Source of the DNA: Kaistia terrae | Lineage (GTDB): Bacteria > Pseudomonadota > Alphaproteobacteria > Rhizobiales > Kaistiaceae | Length of the DNA: 64,000 nucleotides | Assembly (NCBI RefSeq): GCF_026344005.1 | Contig: NZ_JAPKNH010000002.1 | Coordinates: 620,001 to 684,000, forward strand | Direction: 5' to 3' | Part shown: positions 28,727-39,848 of the stretch, piece by piece | Layout of the letters: each line of letters opens with the position of its first letter | How positions within the stretch are numbered: position 1 is the stretch's first letter | Position numbers and translations under genes: made by a program | The notes under the pieces: generated by a model | The model's input: only the letters and a program-made list of their open reading frames with translations | What the model was told of the DNA's origin: nothing | Databases searched by the model: none

Positions 28727-30397
28727 ATGCTCGCCGCGCTCGCGATCCGCGACATCGTTCTTATCGATCGGCTTGAGATCGACTTTGCGCGTGGTCTCAC
28801 GGTCCTGACCGGTGAGACCGGCGCGGGCAAATCGATCCTGCTCGACGCGCTGTCGCTGGCCCTTGGTGGCCGTGGCGACGGCGCGCTCGTTCGCCAGGGC
28901 GCCAGCCAGGGGCAGGTAACGGCCGTCTTCGACGTGCCGGCCGGCCATCCGGCCCGTACGCTGCTCGGTGGCAATGCGATCGATCATGACGGCGACATCA
29001 TCCTGCGCCGCGTCCAGACCGGCGACGGGCGCACGCGCGCTTTCGTCAATGATCAGCCGGTCAGCGTCGCGCTCTTGCGCGATGTTGGCGCCTCGCTGGT
29101 CGAGATTCATGGCCAGCATGATGACCGCGCGCTGATCGACCCGGCGATTCATCGCCGTCTCCTTGATGCCTTTGGCGCGCTTGATCCCGAAACGCAGGCC
29201 GTCGCCGAGGCGTATCGCACCTGGCGTTCGGCCGAGAGCGAGGTTGCTGCCCTGCGCCGTCGTATCGCCTCGGCGCGCAGCGAGGGCGACTATCTCCGCG
29301 CCTCCGTCGAGGAGTTGTCAAAACTCTCGCCGCAAGTTGGCGAAGAGACGGAACTGGCGCATCGTCGACACAAGATGATGCAGGCGGAGAAGATCGCCGG
29401 CGATCTATCCGATGCGCATGACACCATCGCTGGACACACCTCGCCGGTACCGAACCTGGCCAGCCTCGCACGCCGGCTGGAGCGCAAGCGCGACCAGGCA
29501 GGCGGTCTGCTCGATGGCGTCGTCGAGGCGATCGACAGCGCGATCAATGCGCTGGAAGAGGCCGAGACGATCCTGACGCGCTCCATGCGTGACAGCGAGT
29601 TTGATCCGAAAGAACTGGAGCGCACCGAGGAGCGCCTGTTTGCCTTGCGCGGCGCCGCCCGCAAGCATGATGTCCCGGTTGAGAACCTTGCCGCGCTACG
29701 CGACCGGATGGTCGCCGATCTCGCCGCGCTCGATTCTGGCGAAGAGCGCCTCGCCGCGCTGGAAGCGGCGGCCGAAGCCGCCTGCCGCACCTTCGACGCG
29801 CTCGCTGCCGCGCTATCGGCCCGTCGCCGTGCCATAGCGGAAGAACTGGAAGGGCGCGTGGGGGAAGAACTGCCGGCCTTGAAGCTGGAGCGGGCTGCCT
29901 TCATCGTTTCGATCGAAACCGATGCGGAAGAGCGCAGCGACGCCGGCATCGATATCGTCAATTTCTTCGTTCGCACCAATCCCGGCACTCGTCCGGGGCC
30001 GATGATGAAGGTCGCTTCGGGCGGCGAGCTCTCTCGCTTCCTGCTGGCCATCAAAGTGGCGCTGGCCGATCGTGGTTCGGCGCCGACGCTGGTATTCGAC
30101 GAGATCGATACCGGAGTCGGCGGTGCGGTCGCGGAGGCGATCGGTCGTCGTCTGGCGCGCTTGGCCGAGCGCGTTCAGGTGCTTTCCGTCACGCACGCCC
30201 CGCAGGTCGCGGCGCGGGCCGGCAGCCATCTCCGCATCGCCAAGGATGGCGTCGCCGGTGAGGATCGCGTGGCGACCGGCGTGACGCCATTGCTGGGCGA
30301 AGAGCGGCGCGAGGAAATCGCCCGCATGCTGGCCGGCAGCGTCATTACCGATGCCGCACGCGCTGCGGCGCAGCAGCTCATTCACGGACAAGGCTGA
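28727..30397 (+). CDS. recN: DNA repair ATPase RecN
   Basis: 556 residues of the SMC-like family. Walker A is TGETGAGKSILLDAL near the N-terminus, followed by a long coiled coil (about 150-365). The C-terminal half-ATPase has the signature VASGGELSRFLLAIKVAL and Walker B LVFDEIDTGVGG. It acts at double-strand breaks with RecA. It is 18 bases from bamD and probably co-transcribed. Confidence 0.96.
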   Translation: MLAALAIRDIVLIDRLEIDFARGLTVLTGETGAGKSILLDALSLALGGRGDGALVRQGASQGQVTAVFDVPAGHPARTLLGGNAIDHDGDIILRRVQTGDGRTRAFVNDQPVSVALLRDVGASLVEIHGQHDDRALIDPAIHRRLLDAFGALDPETQAVAEAYRTWRSAESEVAALRRRIASARSEGDYLRASVEELSKLSPQVGEETELAHRRHKMMQAEKIAGDLSDAHDTIAGHTSPVPNLASLARRLERKRDQAGGLLDGVVEAIDSAINALEEAETILTRSMRDSEFDPKELERTEERLFALRGAARKHDVPVENLAALRDRMVADLAALDSGEERLAALEAAAEAACRTFDALAAALSARRRAIAEELEGRVGEELPALKLERAAFIVSIETDAEERSDAGIDIVNFFVRTNPGTRPGPMMKVASGGELSRFLLAIKVALADRGSAPTLVFDEIDTGVGGAVAEAIGRRLARLAERVQVLSVTHAPQVAARAGSHLRIAKDGVAGEDRVATGVTPLLGEERREEIARMLAGSVITDAARAAAQQLIHGQG

Positions 30398-30510
30398 TCG
30401 GCGCTTGCTCTTTGAGCAGCGGGACGGCATTTTGCAGATGTGGTTTGCGGGCTCGCCACAGGCCTGCACGTAGGCGTTAACGTCAAACAACGCGCCGATC
30501 GAGCTTGCCC

Positions 30511-30568
30511 GGAGCAGGTTCGACCTGCGCGGCTTTGCCTCGAGGTCGGACTGCTCTCCTTTCAGGAG
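30511..30568 (+). promoter_or_regulatory. Structured 5' leader of the siderophore-interacting gene, with hidden ribosome site
   Basis: Two alternative folds are visible. Fold A: GAGCAG (30512-30517) plus TTCGACC (30519-30525) pairs with GGTCGGA (30544-30550) plus CTGCTC (30551-30556), 13 bp with one bulged G. Fold B: GCAGGT (30514-30519) pairs with ACCTGC (30523-30528), leaving CTCCT (30556-30560) free to pair with AGGAG (30564-30568), the Shine-Dalgarno of the gene. The folds compete for shared bases, as in translational riboswitches or thermosensors. No known riboswitch class is recognised. Confidence 0.45.
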
Positions 30569-30573
30569 TTCCC

Positions 30574-31416
30574 ATGTCCGATAATCCCTCTGCGATCTTG
30601 CTTCCCCCCGCGTTGCACGAAACCTACCGCGTTCGCTATCCGCTCAAGATCCGTCGCCTGACCGTGGCGCGCACGACCTATCTGACGCCGACGATGATCC
30701 GCGTGACAGTGACAGGCGACGATCTCGAAGGCTTCGAGAGCCGTTCGCATGACGACCACGTCAAGCTGTTCTTCGCTCGTCCGGGCGAGGACGAGCCCTC
30801 GCTGCCGACCTTCGGTCCGAACGGTCCGGTTTTTGCCGAAGGAGCCGAGAAGCCGATTGCGCGGGACTATACGCCGCGCCGCTATGACGCCGCGTCTGGC
30901 GAACTCGATCTCGACTTCGCGGTCCACGAAGCTGGGCCGGCCACCGCTTGGGCGATTGCTGCCGTCGAAGGCTCGACGCTCCATGTCGCCGGGCCACGCG
31001 GCTCGATGATCGTTCCTGACGATTTCGACTGGTATCTGCTGGTTGGCGACGATACGGCGCTGCCGGCGATCGCGCGCCGGCTTGAGGAATTGCGGCCCGA
31101 AGCCAGGGTGACGGTGATTATCGAAGTTGGCACTCCTGCTGACGAGATCGCGCTGGCGAGCCGGGCCACGGTCGATATCCGTTGGCTCTATCGCGAGGAT
31201 GTCGCGCCGGGTGAGGGGACGTTGCTGGATGGCGCAGTCGCGGCGTTCCTGCGTCCCGAAGGCGAGGGCTTCGCCTGGGTCGCCTGCGAGTCCGATACCG
31301 CCAAGCGCCTGCGCAAGATCCTCGTCGATGACCTTGGCTTGCCCAAGCAGCGCGTGAAGGCGGCCGGCTATTGGAAGCGCGGCCTCGTCAGCTTCCACGA
31401 AAATCACAACGACTGA
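30574..31416 (+). CDS. Siderophore-interacting FAD/NAD(P)H ferric reductase (SIP family)
   Basis: 280 residues. An FAD-binding domain (about 20-135) carries the flavin motif RDYTPRRYD and VAGPRGSM; a C-terminal NAD(P)H domain has LLVGDDTALPAIARRLEEL and WVACESDTAKRLRKIL. Proteins of the ViuB/YqjH/FscN type reduce ferric siderophores in the cytosol to release iron. The ATG at 30574 has AGGAG 5 bases upstream. No siderophore synthesis or uptake genes are in the window, and no Fur or Irr box is evident. It sits between recN and ligA, which are often close in this order. Confidence 0.9.
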   Translation: MSDNPSAILLPPALHETYRVRYPLKIRRLTVARTTYLTPTMIRVTVTGDDLEGFESRSHDDHVKLFFARPGEDEPSLPTFGPNGPVFAEGAEKPIARDYTPRRYDAASGELDLDFAVHEAGPATAWAIAAVEGSTLHVAGPRGSMIVPDDFDWYLLVGDDTALPAIARRLEELRPEARVTVIIEVGTPADEIALASRATVDIRWLYREDVAPGEGTLLDGAVAAFLRPEGEGFAWVACESDTAKRLRKILVDDLGLPKQRVKAAGYWKRGLVSFHENHND

Positions 31417-31472
31417 GATCGTCTCTGCCTGCGGCACGGGCATGGCTCGTGCCGCAGGTTTTTGCCATTGCC

Positions 31473-32855
31473 TCAGTGCATGGGGCGGATGTTCTGGTTC
31501 ACCCGGAACAGGTTTTCCGGGTCGTACTTTGACTTCAGGGCCAGCAAGCGGTCGTAATTGCCGCCATAGGTTGCCTTCAACCGGCCTTCGCCTTCGTCGT
31601 CCATCATGAAGTTCACATAGCCGCCATCCTTGTTATGCGGATGCACGGCCTGCCAGTAGCTCTTGGTCCAGCGGGTGATCGGACCGGCCTGTTGCGGGTT
31701 CGGATCAATGCCGGCGATCACCATCGACCAGCGAGCGTCGCGCGTGTTCCAGGCGGTTTCGTCCTTGCCGACGCGGTGGACGGCCCCGTCGATCGGGTAG
31801 AGGTGCATCAGTGACAGCATGCTTGGCGTGTTCGCGGCCTGCTCCAGATGGGCGTCAATCGCCGCGTCGGTCAGTTCGTTGACGAAGTCGCCTTTCCAGT
31901 ACCATTGCATGCCGGTCGGCATTAGCGGATCGAACAGGCTTTGCAGCGCGGGGAAGGGCATCATGCCCATCCAGTTGACGAGCGGCGGCGGCACACCGTC
32001 GAGGAACGGCTTCATGGCCTTTTCGCCTTCCTCCTGCGGTCCGTTGTAGCAAGAGATCAGGGCGCAGATCCGTTTGCCCCAATGCTCCCGTGGGAACGGG
32101 TCGGCCGAGGGCATGGTCTTTAGGCCGAAGAAAGCGCCCAGCTTTTCGGGCGCTGCCGGCAAAACATCGCGATAGCGGCGCATGACCTCTGCGGCGTCCT
32201 TCTGGTCCCAGAAGATCGGTCCGCCGAAGACCATGTCGACCGGATGCGCCTTGAACAGGAAGCTGGTGACAATGCCGAAATTGCCGCCGCCGCCGCGAAG
32301 GCCCCAGAACAGGTCCGGCCGTTCTGATTTGCTGGTCGTCACGAAGCTGCCATCGGCCAGTACGACATCGGCCTCTAGCAGGCTATCGATCGTCAGGCCG
32401 TACTGGCGCGTGAGATAGCCGGTGCCACCGCCCAGCGTCAGGCCGGCTATGCCGGTGGTCGAGACGATGCCGGCGGGGACCGCGAGGCCGAAGGCGTGCG
32501 TCGCGTGGTCGACGTCTCCCTGCGTGCAGCCGGGGCCGACACGGACCGTCGCGGTATCGGGGTCGATGCGGGCACCCTTCATAGCCGACAGGTCGATGAC
32601 AAGGCCGTCGTCGCAACTGGCGAGCCCGGGGCCGTTATGGCCGCCGCCGCGAATCGCGATCAGCAGCTTGTGCTCACGGCCGAACTTGACCGCCTCGATC
32701 ACGTCCGCCACATCGCTGCAGCGGGCGATCAACAACGGCTTCTTGTCGATCATGCCGTTGTAGAGCTTGCGGGCCTGGTCATAGTCGAGGCTGTCTCGGT
32801 CGAGGACCGGTCCGCGCAACTTGCCGGAAAGTTCGGCTGCTTCCTGGGAACGCAT
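31473..32855 (-). CDS. FAD-linked oxidase, BBE-type (6-hydroxynicotine oxidase-like)
   Basis: 460 residues. A PP-loop FAD-binding domain (about 35-200) has IRGGGHNGPGLASCDDGL, which includes the conserved His used for covalent 8-alpha-histidyl FAD, and TLGGGTGYLTRQYGL. The substrate domain ends in the BBE motif region NFMMDDEGEGRLKATYGGNY and YDPENLFRVNQNIRP. The substrate is unknown. GGAGGAAA lies 5 bases before the ATG at 32855. It is convergent with the SIP gene and divergent from the MFS exporter across a 379-base gap. Confidence 0.88.
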   Translation of the reverse strand: MRSQEAAELSGKLRGPVLDRDSLDYDQARKLYNGMIDKKPLLIARCSDVADVIEAVKFGREHKLLIAIRGGGHNGPGLASCDDGLVIDLSAMKGARIDPDTATVRVGPGCTQGDVDHATHAFGLAVPAGIVSTTGIAGLTLGGGTGYLTRQYGLTIDSLLEADVVLADGSFVTTSKSERPDLFWGLRGGGGNFGIVTSFLFKAHPVDMVFGGPIFWDQKDAAEVMRRYRDVLPAAPEKLGAFFGLKTMPSADPFPREHWGKRICALISCYNGPQEEGEKAMKPFLDGVPPPLVNWMGMMPFPALQSLFDPLMPTGMQWYWKGDFVNELTDAAIDAHLEQAANTPSMLSLMHLYPIDGAVHRVGKDETAWNTRDARWSMVIAGIDPNPQQAGPITRWTKSYWQAVHPHNKDGGYVNFMMDDEGEGRLKATYGGNYDRLLALKSKYDPENLFRVNQNIRPMH

Positions 32856-33234
32856 GGCTTTCCTCCACGGGTTGCCGCGTCTGCCACAAACTTCGGAAGT
32901 GCCCGCCCACACGCTACGACAGTGTATTCCTTGAGGCCACGTCGTACTGCGAGCATCACGCGTCGATCCGGGAATGTGATCGACATGTCGCAGAAGGCCC
33001 GGATTTGCGCCGATCGCGCAATTGCGCGTTGAACATAAGGCTGCCTTTGGAGTAAAGGAATGTGGCGTAGCGTGCCTTGTTCTTGTCTTTTGTGACCGGT
33101 GTCACGGCCACGCCACAAATTTCCGCCTAGACCATATCTTCGCACCGATCGTTTCAGGCCCCCCGTTTGCCTCCAGCGACCGATTGCTTCCGAGCAGGCC
33201 ATTTCGCCTGCCGGTGCCCCTTGGGAAACTTGCT
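32856..33234. promoter_or_regulatory. Divergent intergenic region with two palindromes
   Basis: This gap separates the leftward FAD oxidase from the rightward MFS gene. It holds a perfect 14-base palindrome CGCGCAATTGCGCG (33015-33028). A second, GTGAC-CGGT-GTCAC (33092-33105), is nested inside TGTGGCG (33061-33067) and CGCCACA (33111-33117). These are plausible operators for a local repressor, but no regulator gene is adjacent. No protein gene is evident here. Confidence 0.4.
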
Positions 33235-34512
33235 ATGTCCGTCCTGTCCGAGAAGGCCGCTATTCGTTCGGCCCCGGAGCCGTCTTTCGTCGAATTTGTC
33301 GTCATCATCGCTTTCATGATGGCGCTCGGCTCGATGTCCATCGACAATCTGCTGCCGGCCTTCGGCCATATCCAGCATGATTTCAACCTTTCTTCCGCCA
33401 ATGAAGTCCAGTTGATCCTGACCGTCTACATGGCGGGCTTTGCGATCATGCAGCTCTTCTATGGGCCCGTCTCCGATATTGTCGGTCGTAAGCCGACGTT
33501 GATGATTGGTCTTGTTATCTTCTCGATCGGAAGCGTGATTGCTCTGTTCGCGCCGAATTTCGAGTTGCTGCTGGTCGCGCGCCTGATTCAGGGTATGGGC
33601 GCGGCGGCGACCCGCATCTTGTCGGTCGCTATCGTGCGCGACCGCTATGAAGGCCGCGAGATGGCGCGGGTGATGTCGTTCACGATGATGATCTTCATCA
33701 TCGTGCCGGTATTCGCGCCGGCGATCGGCAGCCTGTTTCTGCTGTTCGGCACCTGGCACATGATTTTCGTCAGCATGCTCGTGATCGCCGTCGCCATCGC
33801 CGTCTGGTTCGGCAAGCGGATGCCCGAAACGCTGCATCCGGAATACCGTATGCCGTTCTCCTTCGACCGCATCGCCGGCGGCGCCAAGCGCTGCCTGCAG
33901 GAGCGGGCGACCGTCGGCTATTCGACGGCAATTGGCCTGATGTTCGGCGGGTTGATGGCCTATATCGGCTCGTCGCAGCAGATCTTCGAGACCGAGGTCT
34001 ATGCTCTCGGCACGATGTTCCCGCTCGTCTTCGGCATGATCGCCGCCGTGATGGGCATTGCTTCCTTCGTTAATATCCGCCTTGTCCGGCGGCTTGGCAT
34101 GCGGCGCATCTCGCATGCCGGCGTTTGCGGTCATGTGCTGATGTCGCTGATCATGGTGGGCTGCGCGTTCTGGTTTGACGGCAAGCCACCGCTGATCCTT
34201 TTCGCGCTCCTGCTCGCCGCCTGCCAGTTCCTGTTCAGCCTGACGATGCCAAACTTCAACACCATGGCGATGGAGCCGCTTGGCAACATCGCTGGCACGG
34301 CTTCGTCGATGATTGGCTTCTACACGACGATCCTGGGCACGATTGTCGGCCTCGTCATCGGCCAGGCCTTCGATGGCACGGTCATGCCGCTGTCGATCGG
34401 CTACCTTTCCACCGGCATTCTCAGCCTGATCGTCGTCTACTGGACGGAGCGCGGCCACCTGTTCGCGCCGCATCATCCCGATCCGACCGCCGTCATCGAG
34501 GTTGGCCACTAA
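33235..34512 (+). CDS. MFS multidrug exporter, Bcr/CflA type
   Basis: 425 residues with twelve predicted transmembrane helices. The MFS motif A is seen in YGPVSDIVGRKPTLMIG, and motif C-like spacing lies in helix 5 (VPVFAPAIGSLF). The Bcr/CflA family exports drugs such as bicyclomycin or small metabolites by proton antiport. The ATG at 33235 is chosen because the upstream open frame lacks hydrophobic or family features. A second family member lies at 55511-56716. Confidence 0.9.
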   Translation: MSVLSEKAAIRSAPEPSFVEFVVIIAFMMALGSMSIDNLLPAFGHIQHDFNLSSANEVQLILTVYMAGFAIMQLFYGPVSDIVGRKPTLMIGLVIFSIGSVIALFAPNFELLLVARLIQGMGAAATRILSVAIVRDRYEGREMARVMSFTMMIFIIVPVFAPAIGSLFLLFGTWHMIFVSMLVIAVAIAVWFGKRMPETLHPEYRMPFSFDRIAGGAKRCLQERATVGYSTAIGLMFGGLMAYIGSSQQIFETEVYALGTMFPLVFGMIAAVMGIASFVNIRLVRRLGMRRISHAGVCGHVLMSLIMVGCAFWFDGKPPLILFALLLAACQFLFSLTMPNFNTMAMEPLGNIAGTASSMIGFYTTILGTIVGLVIGQAFDGTVMPLSIGYLSTGILSLIVVYWTERGHLFAPHHPDPTAVIEVGH

Positions 34513-34522
34513 GTCTGCGCGT

Positions 34523-34551
34523 AGGGGCTGTTGGCGAATGCCGACGCCCCT
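34523..34551. terminator. Strong hairpin after the MFS gene
   Basis: AGGGGC (34523-34528) then GTTGGC (34530-34535) pairs with GCCGAC (34540-34545) then GCCCCT (34546-34551): 12 pairs, one bulged T, gaat loop. No T-run follows, so termination is likely but not proven. It lies between the MFS stop and ligA. Confidence 0.5.
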
Positions 34552-34600
34552 TGCGAGCAATCCGATGGCGCGGCATAGCTTTCCCTTGAATGGGAGTTGA

Positions 34601-36751
<2,151 letters not shown>

Positions 36752-36757
36752 CCTAGC

Positions 36758-36788
36758 AAAAAGAGGCCCGCCCTCGCGGGCAGGCCTC
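36758..36788 (-). terminator. Terminator of the PRC-barrel gene
   Basis: On the minus strand GAGGCCTGCCC and GGGCGGGCCTC form an imperfect stem followed by TTTTT (complement of 36758-36762). It sits between the convergent ligA and PRC-barrel genes and ends the leftward transcript. Confidence 0.8.
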
Positions 36789-36810
36789 CAATCCTGCGAC
36801 TTGCTGGGTC

Positions 36811-37389
36811 TTACGGCGCCGCAGGGGCCGTTTCCGGTGCCGTGGGTGCCGGTGCCATGGGTGCCGGTGTCGCGGGAGCCGGCGTGGCCGGGTCCGCTGC
36901 CGGCATGGTGGTGTCCGGCGTCTCAGGCGTCGAGGTCACTGTCGACGATTCCTGCTGCGCGGCGGTTTTGAACTCCGGCGCTGTATTCAGTTCTTCCTTG
37001 GTGGTCTTCAGGACCAGCTTGACCCCATTATCGATCTGGACGCGCTCCAACGTGCTGGGCGACACGGCGACGTCCTTTCGGCCGATGCCGAGGAAGCCGC
37101 CAACGCCGATCACGACGGCTTTCACCTGGCCAGCATCTGTCGCCAGGATATCGACAATCTTGCCGAGGTTTTCATCGGTGCCGCTATAGACGGTCGATCC
37201 CATCAGGTTCGAGGCGAGCCAGTCCGTTGAGCCATCTTCCAGGACGATGAAACGGCCGGCCGGCGCGACGGCTTCGGTTGTGGTCGCAGCCGGCGCGGTG
37301 GTGTCCGCTGGCGTGGTTGCGTCCTGTGCCAGCGCCGGGCCGGCAGCAAGGAGAGCGACCAGGGCGGTTGTTCTGAAAAGCATCTTCAT
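36811..37389 (-). CDS. Secreted PRC-barrel domain protein
   Basis: 192 residues. A Sec signal peptide (MKMLFRTTALVALLAAGPALA, cleavage about residue 21) and a Thr/Ala-rich linker precede one PRC-barrel domain (about 55-125; NLMGSTVYSGTDENLGKIVDI and VAVSPSTLERV). The C-terminal 60 residues are low-complexity Ala/Pro/Thr. PRC-barrels are found in RimM and photosynthetic reaction centre H subunits; secreted versions are common in Hyphomicrobiales but have no settled function. The start ATG is preceded by GGAG. An imperfect inverted repeat (37397-37450) occupies its promoter region. Confidence 0.85.
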   Translation of the reverse strand: MKMLFRTTALVALLAAGPALAQDATTPADTTAPAATTTEAVAPAGRFIVLEDGSTDWLASNLMGSTVYSGTDENLGKIVDILATDAGQVKAVVIGVGGFLGIGRKDVAVSPSTLERVQIDNGVKLVLKTTKEELNTAPEFKTAAQQESSTVTSTPETPDTTMPAADPATPAPATPAPMAPAPTAPETAPAAP

Positions 37390-37466
37390 GGTCGTAACTC
37401 CGTGTTTTATCTAACCAATTGAACTTTATAGCTCGGTTGGTCAACGGAGTGTCGGCAGTCACGTTC

Positions 37467-37503
37467 CATCACGAAGCCTGTCGTCATGAAAGGCTTCGTG
37501 ATG
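37467..37503. other. 13-bp perfect hairpin between aminopeptidase P and the PRC-barrel gene
   Basis: CATCACGAAGCCT (37467-37479) pairs with AGGCTTCGTGATG (37491-37503). It is 14 bases past the aminopeptidase stop on the minus strand. It lacks a T-run; probably a 3'-end stabiliser or terminator of pepP, or a lone palindromic repeat. Confidence 0.5.
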
Positions 37504-37516
37504 AAGTTGAATGGCT

Positions 37517-39352
37517 TTATGCCTCCAGCGGTTGCGTCGCATCGATCAGAAATCGCAGGGCAGCGCCGTCGAGGGAGGGAGCCAGCGTCTCGCGAACGCG
37601 AGCATGATAGGCATCCATCCAGCCCTTTTCGGTGGGGGTGAGCAGGGCAACCTCGATCAGATTGCGGTCGATCGGCGCCAATGTGATCGTCTCGAAACCC
37701 AGCATCTCGCGGTCGCCACCCTCGATCGGGGCAGGGGGCGTGACAACGATCAAATTCTCGATGCGGATGCCATAAGCGCCGGTCTTGTAGTAGCCGGGCT
37801 CGTTCGAGAGGATCATCCCTGACTCGGGCGGCAAGTGGCCTGCCTTCGAGATCCGGACCGGCCCTTCATGCACGGACAGGAACACGCCGACGCCATGGCC
37901 GGTGCCGTGGTCGAAATCGAGGCCGGCCTGCCAGAGCGCGTGCCGGGCGAGCGTGTCGAGTTGCGCGCCGGTGGTCCCTTTCGGAAAGCGTGCCGTCGCC
38001 AGTGCGATATGGCCTTTCAGCACGCGGGTGAAGCGGTCGCGCATCTCCGATGTCGGCTGGCCGATGGCGATGGTGCGGGTGATGTCTGTGGTGCCGTCGC
38101 GATATTGCGCGCCGGAATCAACCAGATACAGCGTGCCGGTCTCGAGCTTGCGGTCGGTGCTCTCATTGACGCGGTAGTGCACGATCGCGCCGTCTGGTCC
38201 CGCGCCAGAGATCGTGTCGAACGAAATCTCCAGCAGCGGCATGTCGTCGGCTACACCGGCCTCGGCGCGGAACTGCTCTAGCTTCCGGGCGACGCTGATT
38301 TCTGTTTCCGTTCCCTGGTCGCCATTCGCATCGAGCCAGGCGAGGAAGCGGGTCATGGCGGCGCCGTCGCGGCGATGCGCCCGGCGTGTGCCCTCAAGCT
38401 CAACGGCGTTCTTGCGCGCCTTGGGGAGCACGACGGGATCGCCGCCTTCGACCAGGGTGCCCTTGGCGTCGGTGAGCGTGCGGGCAAACAGGGCCGGCGT
38501 CGTCTGCGGGTCGACCAGAACGCGCCGTCCGTCGGCGCCAAGCTTGGTCAGGTCAACAAGGAAATCGCGCTCTTCCTTGATGTCGGCGCGCTCGGACAGA
38601 GCATCCCGAAGGACATTGGAAAGCTTACGACCATCGACGTATAGCGTTGGGCGCTCGTCGCGACGCAACAGCGCGTAGGAAAGCACGACGGGATTGTGCG
38701 GCACGTCGGCACCGCGGATGTTGAAGATCCACGCGATCGAGTCCGACTGGGCGAGGATGGCCGCATCGACACCCTTCTCGGCCAGCACCGCCTGCATGCG
38801 GCGGATCTTCTCAACGGACGTCTCGCCGGCCAGATCATCCGGCTGCTGCATGACCTGCGACAGCGGTGGGAGAGGGCGATCGGCCCAGATCGCGTCGATC
38901 GGGTTTTCGCTGAGCGCCACGAACTCCGCGCCGGCCGCTTGGCAGACCGCCTCGAAGCGGCGAACTTCCGCAAGCGTAAGCAGGCGCGGGTCGTAGCCAA
39001 TCCGATCGTCGGCACTGAGCTTGGCCTTCAGCCACTGGTGCGGCGGATGGCCGATCAGGTCTTCCGGCGTGAAGTCGGCGACATCGACCTGATCGCGCAC
39101 CTGCAGCGTATAGCGCCCATCGACGAAGACGGCGGCTTCATCGGTCAGCACGATCGCCGCGCCGGCCGAACCCGTGAATCCGGTCAGCCAGGCGAGTCGT
39201 TCGGCGGATGCTGGAATGTACTCTCCCTGATATTCGTCGGCATGCGGAACGACGAAACCCTGCAATCCTGTGCGTCCGAGTTGGGCGCGAAGCGCCACCA
39301 GCCGTTCGGTGATCGGATGGGCGCGGCTGGGAGCGTCGAAATTCTGGAACAT
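37517..39352 (-). CDS. Aminopeptidase P family metallopeptidase (M24B)
   Basis: 611 residues, the size of the long XPNPEP1-like form. Two creatinase-like N-terminal domains (about 15-290) precede the pita-bread catalytic domain (about 310-535). Metal ligands are in LVDSGAQYRDGTTDITRT (two Asp), GTGHGVGVFLSVHEGP (His) and the following Glu residues. It removes the N-terminal residue of X-Pro peptides in the cytosol. The ATG at 39352 is preceded by GAAGG; a GTG six codons upstream lacks a ribosome site. Confidence 0.93.
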   Translation of the reverse strand: MFQNFDAPSRAHPITERLVALRAQLGRTGLQGFVVPHADEYQGEYIPASAERLAWLTGFTGSAGAAIVLTDEAAVFVDGRYTLQVRDQVDVADFTPEDLIGHPPHQWLKAKLSADDRIGYDPRLLTLAEVRRFEAVCQAAGAEFVALSENPIDAIWADRPLPPLSQVMQQPDDLAGETSVEKIRRMQAVLAEKGVDAAILAQSDSIAWIFNIRGADVPHNPVVLSYALLRRDERPTLYVDGRKLSNVLRDALSERADIKEERDFLVDLTKLGADGRRVLVDPQTTPALFARTLTDAKGTLVEGGDPVVLPKARKNAVELEGTRRAHRRDGAAMTRFLAWLDANGDQGTETEISVARKLEQFRAEAGVADDMPLLEISFDTISGAGPDGAIVHYRVNESTDRKLETGTLYLVDSGAQYRDGTTDITRTIAIGQPTSEMRDRFTRVLKGHIALATARFPKGTTGAQLDTLARHALWQAGLDFDHGTGHGVGVFLSVHEGPVRISKAGHLPPESGMILSNEPGYYKTGAYGIRIENLIVVTPPAPIEGGDREMLGFETITLAPIDRNLIEVALLTPTEKGWMDAYHARVRETLAPSLDGAALRFLIDATQPLEA

Positions 39353-39589
39353 GCGCAGGGCCTTCTTCACGCGGATCGGAACGATTGCGCGACCCTAACG
39401 AGGCGCCTTGTCTACTGCAATTCCATCACACTCCGTGTTTGCGGCGCGGCGCAATTGTGGCGAGATGTTGTGCGTTGCAAAAACCGCATGTCTGTCATTC
39501 CGAACCAGCTGTACCTTCACGTCAGCGTTAGGGGTATGAAGGTGTTGGTTAAGGGACGCACAGGGCGTCACCGCTCAAAGGAATTGATC

Positions 39590-39805
39590 ATGTTGACTGC
39601 AGCATTTGGCGAGTTCGGCGTTGCCCCGGCTGGAAGCCGTGGCCATGGCGTACGGCGCGCTGTGGCTCGCATGACGCATTCGCGCGACCGGCAGATGCCG
39701 CGTTTCGTGAACGGCTACCAACTTTCGCTCGACGATGCCGCGCTCGCCACTTTCGGCTTTGATCGCGAGACCGTCAGCCACGGTGCGATGAGCGCCATCG
39801 TCTGA
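39590..39805 (+). CDS. Small basic protein, DUF1127-like C-terminus
   Basis: 71 residues, Arg/His-rich centre, with AAAGGAA well placed upstream of the ATG and a terminator just downstream, so it is likely real. The C-terminal YQLSLDDAALATFGFDRETV resembles the L-DD-LA-IG-R pattern of DUF1127 proteins, small alphaproteobacterial RNA-binding or stress proteins; the similarity is weak. The leader contains a 7-bp inverted repeat (ACCTTCA 39513-39519, TGAAGGT 39537-39543). No firm function. Confidence 0.6.
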   Translation: MLTAAFGEFGVAPAGSRGHGVRRAVARMTHSRDRQMPRFVNGYQLSLDDAALATFGFDRETVSHGAMSAIV

Positions 39806-39848
39806 GGCCGATGCCGGCTTGACCGGCGTCGATCGTCGGTAATTCGAG

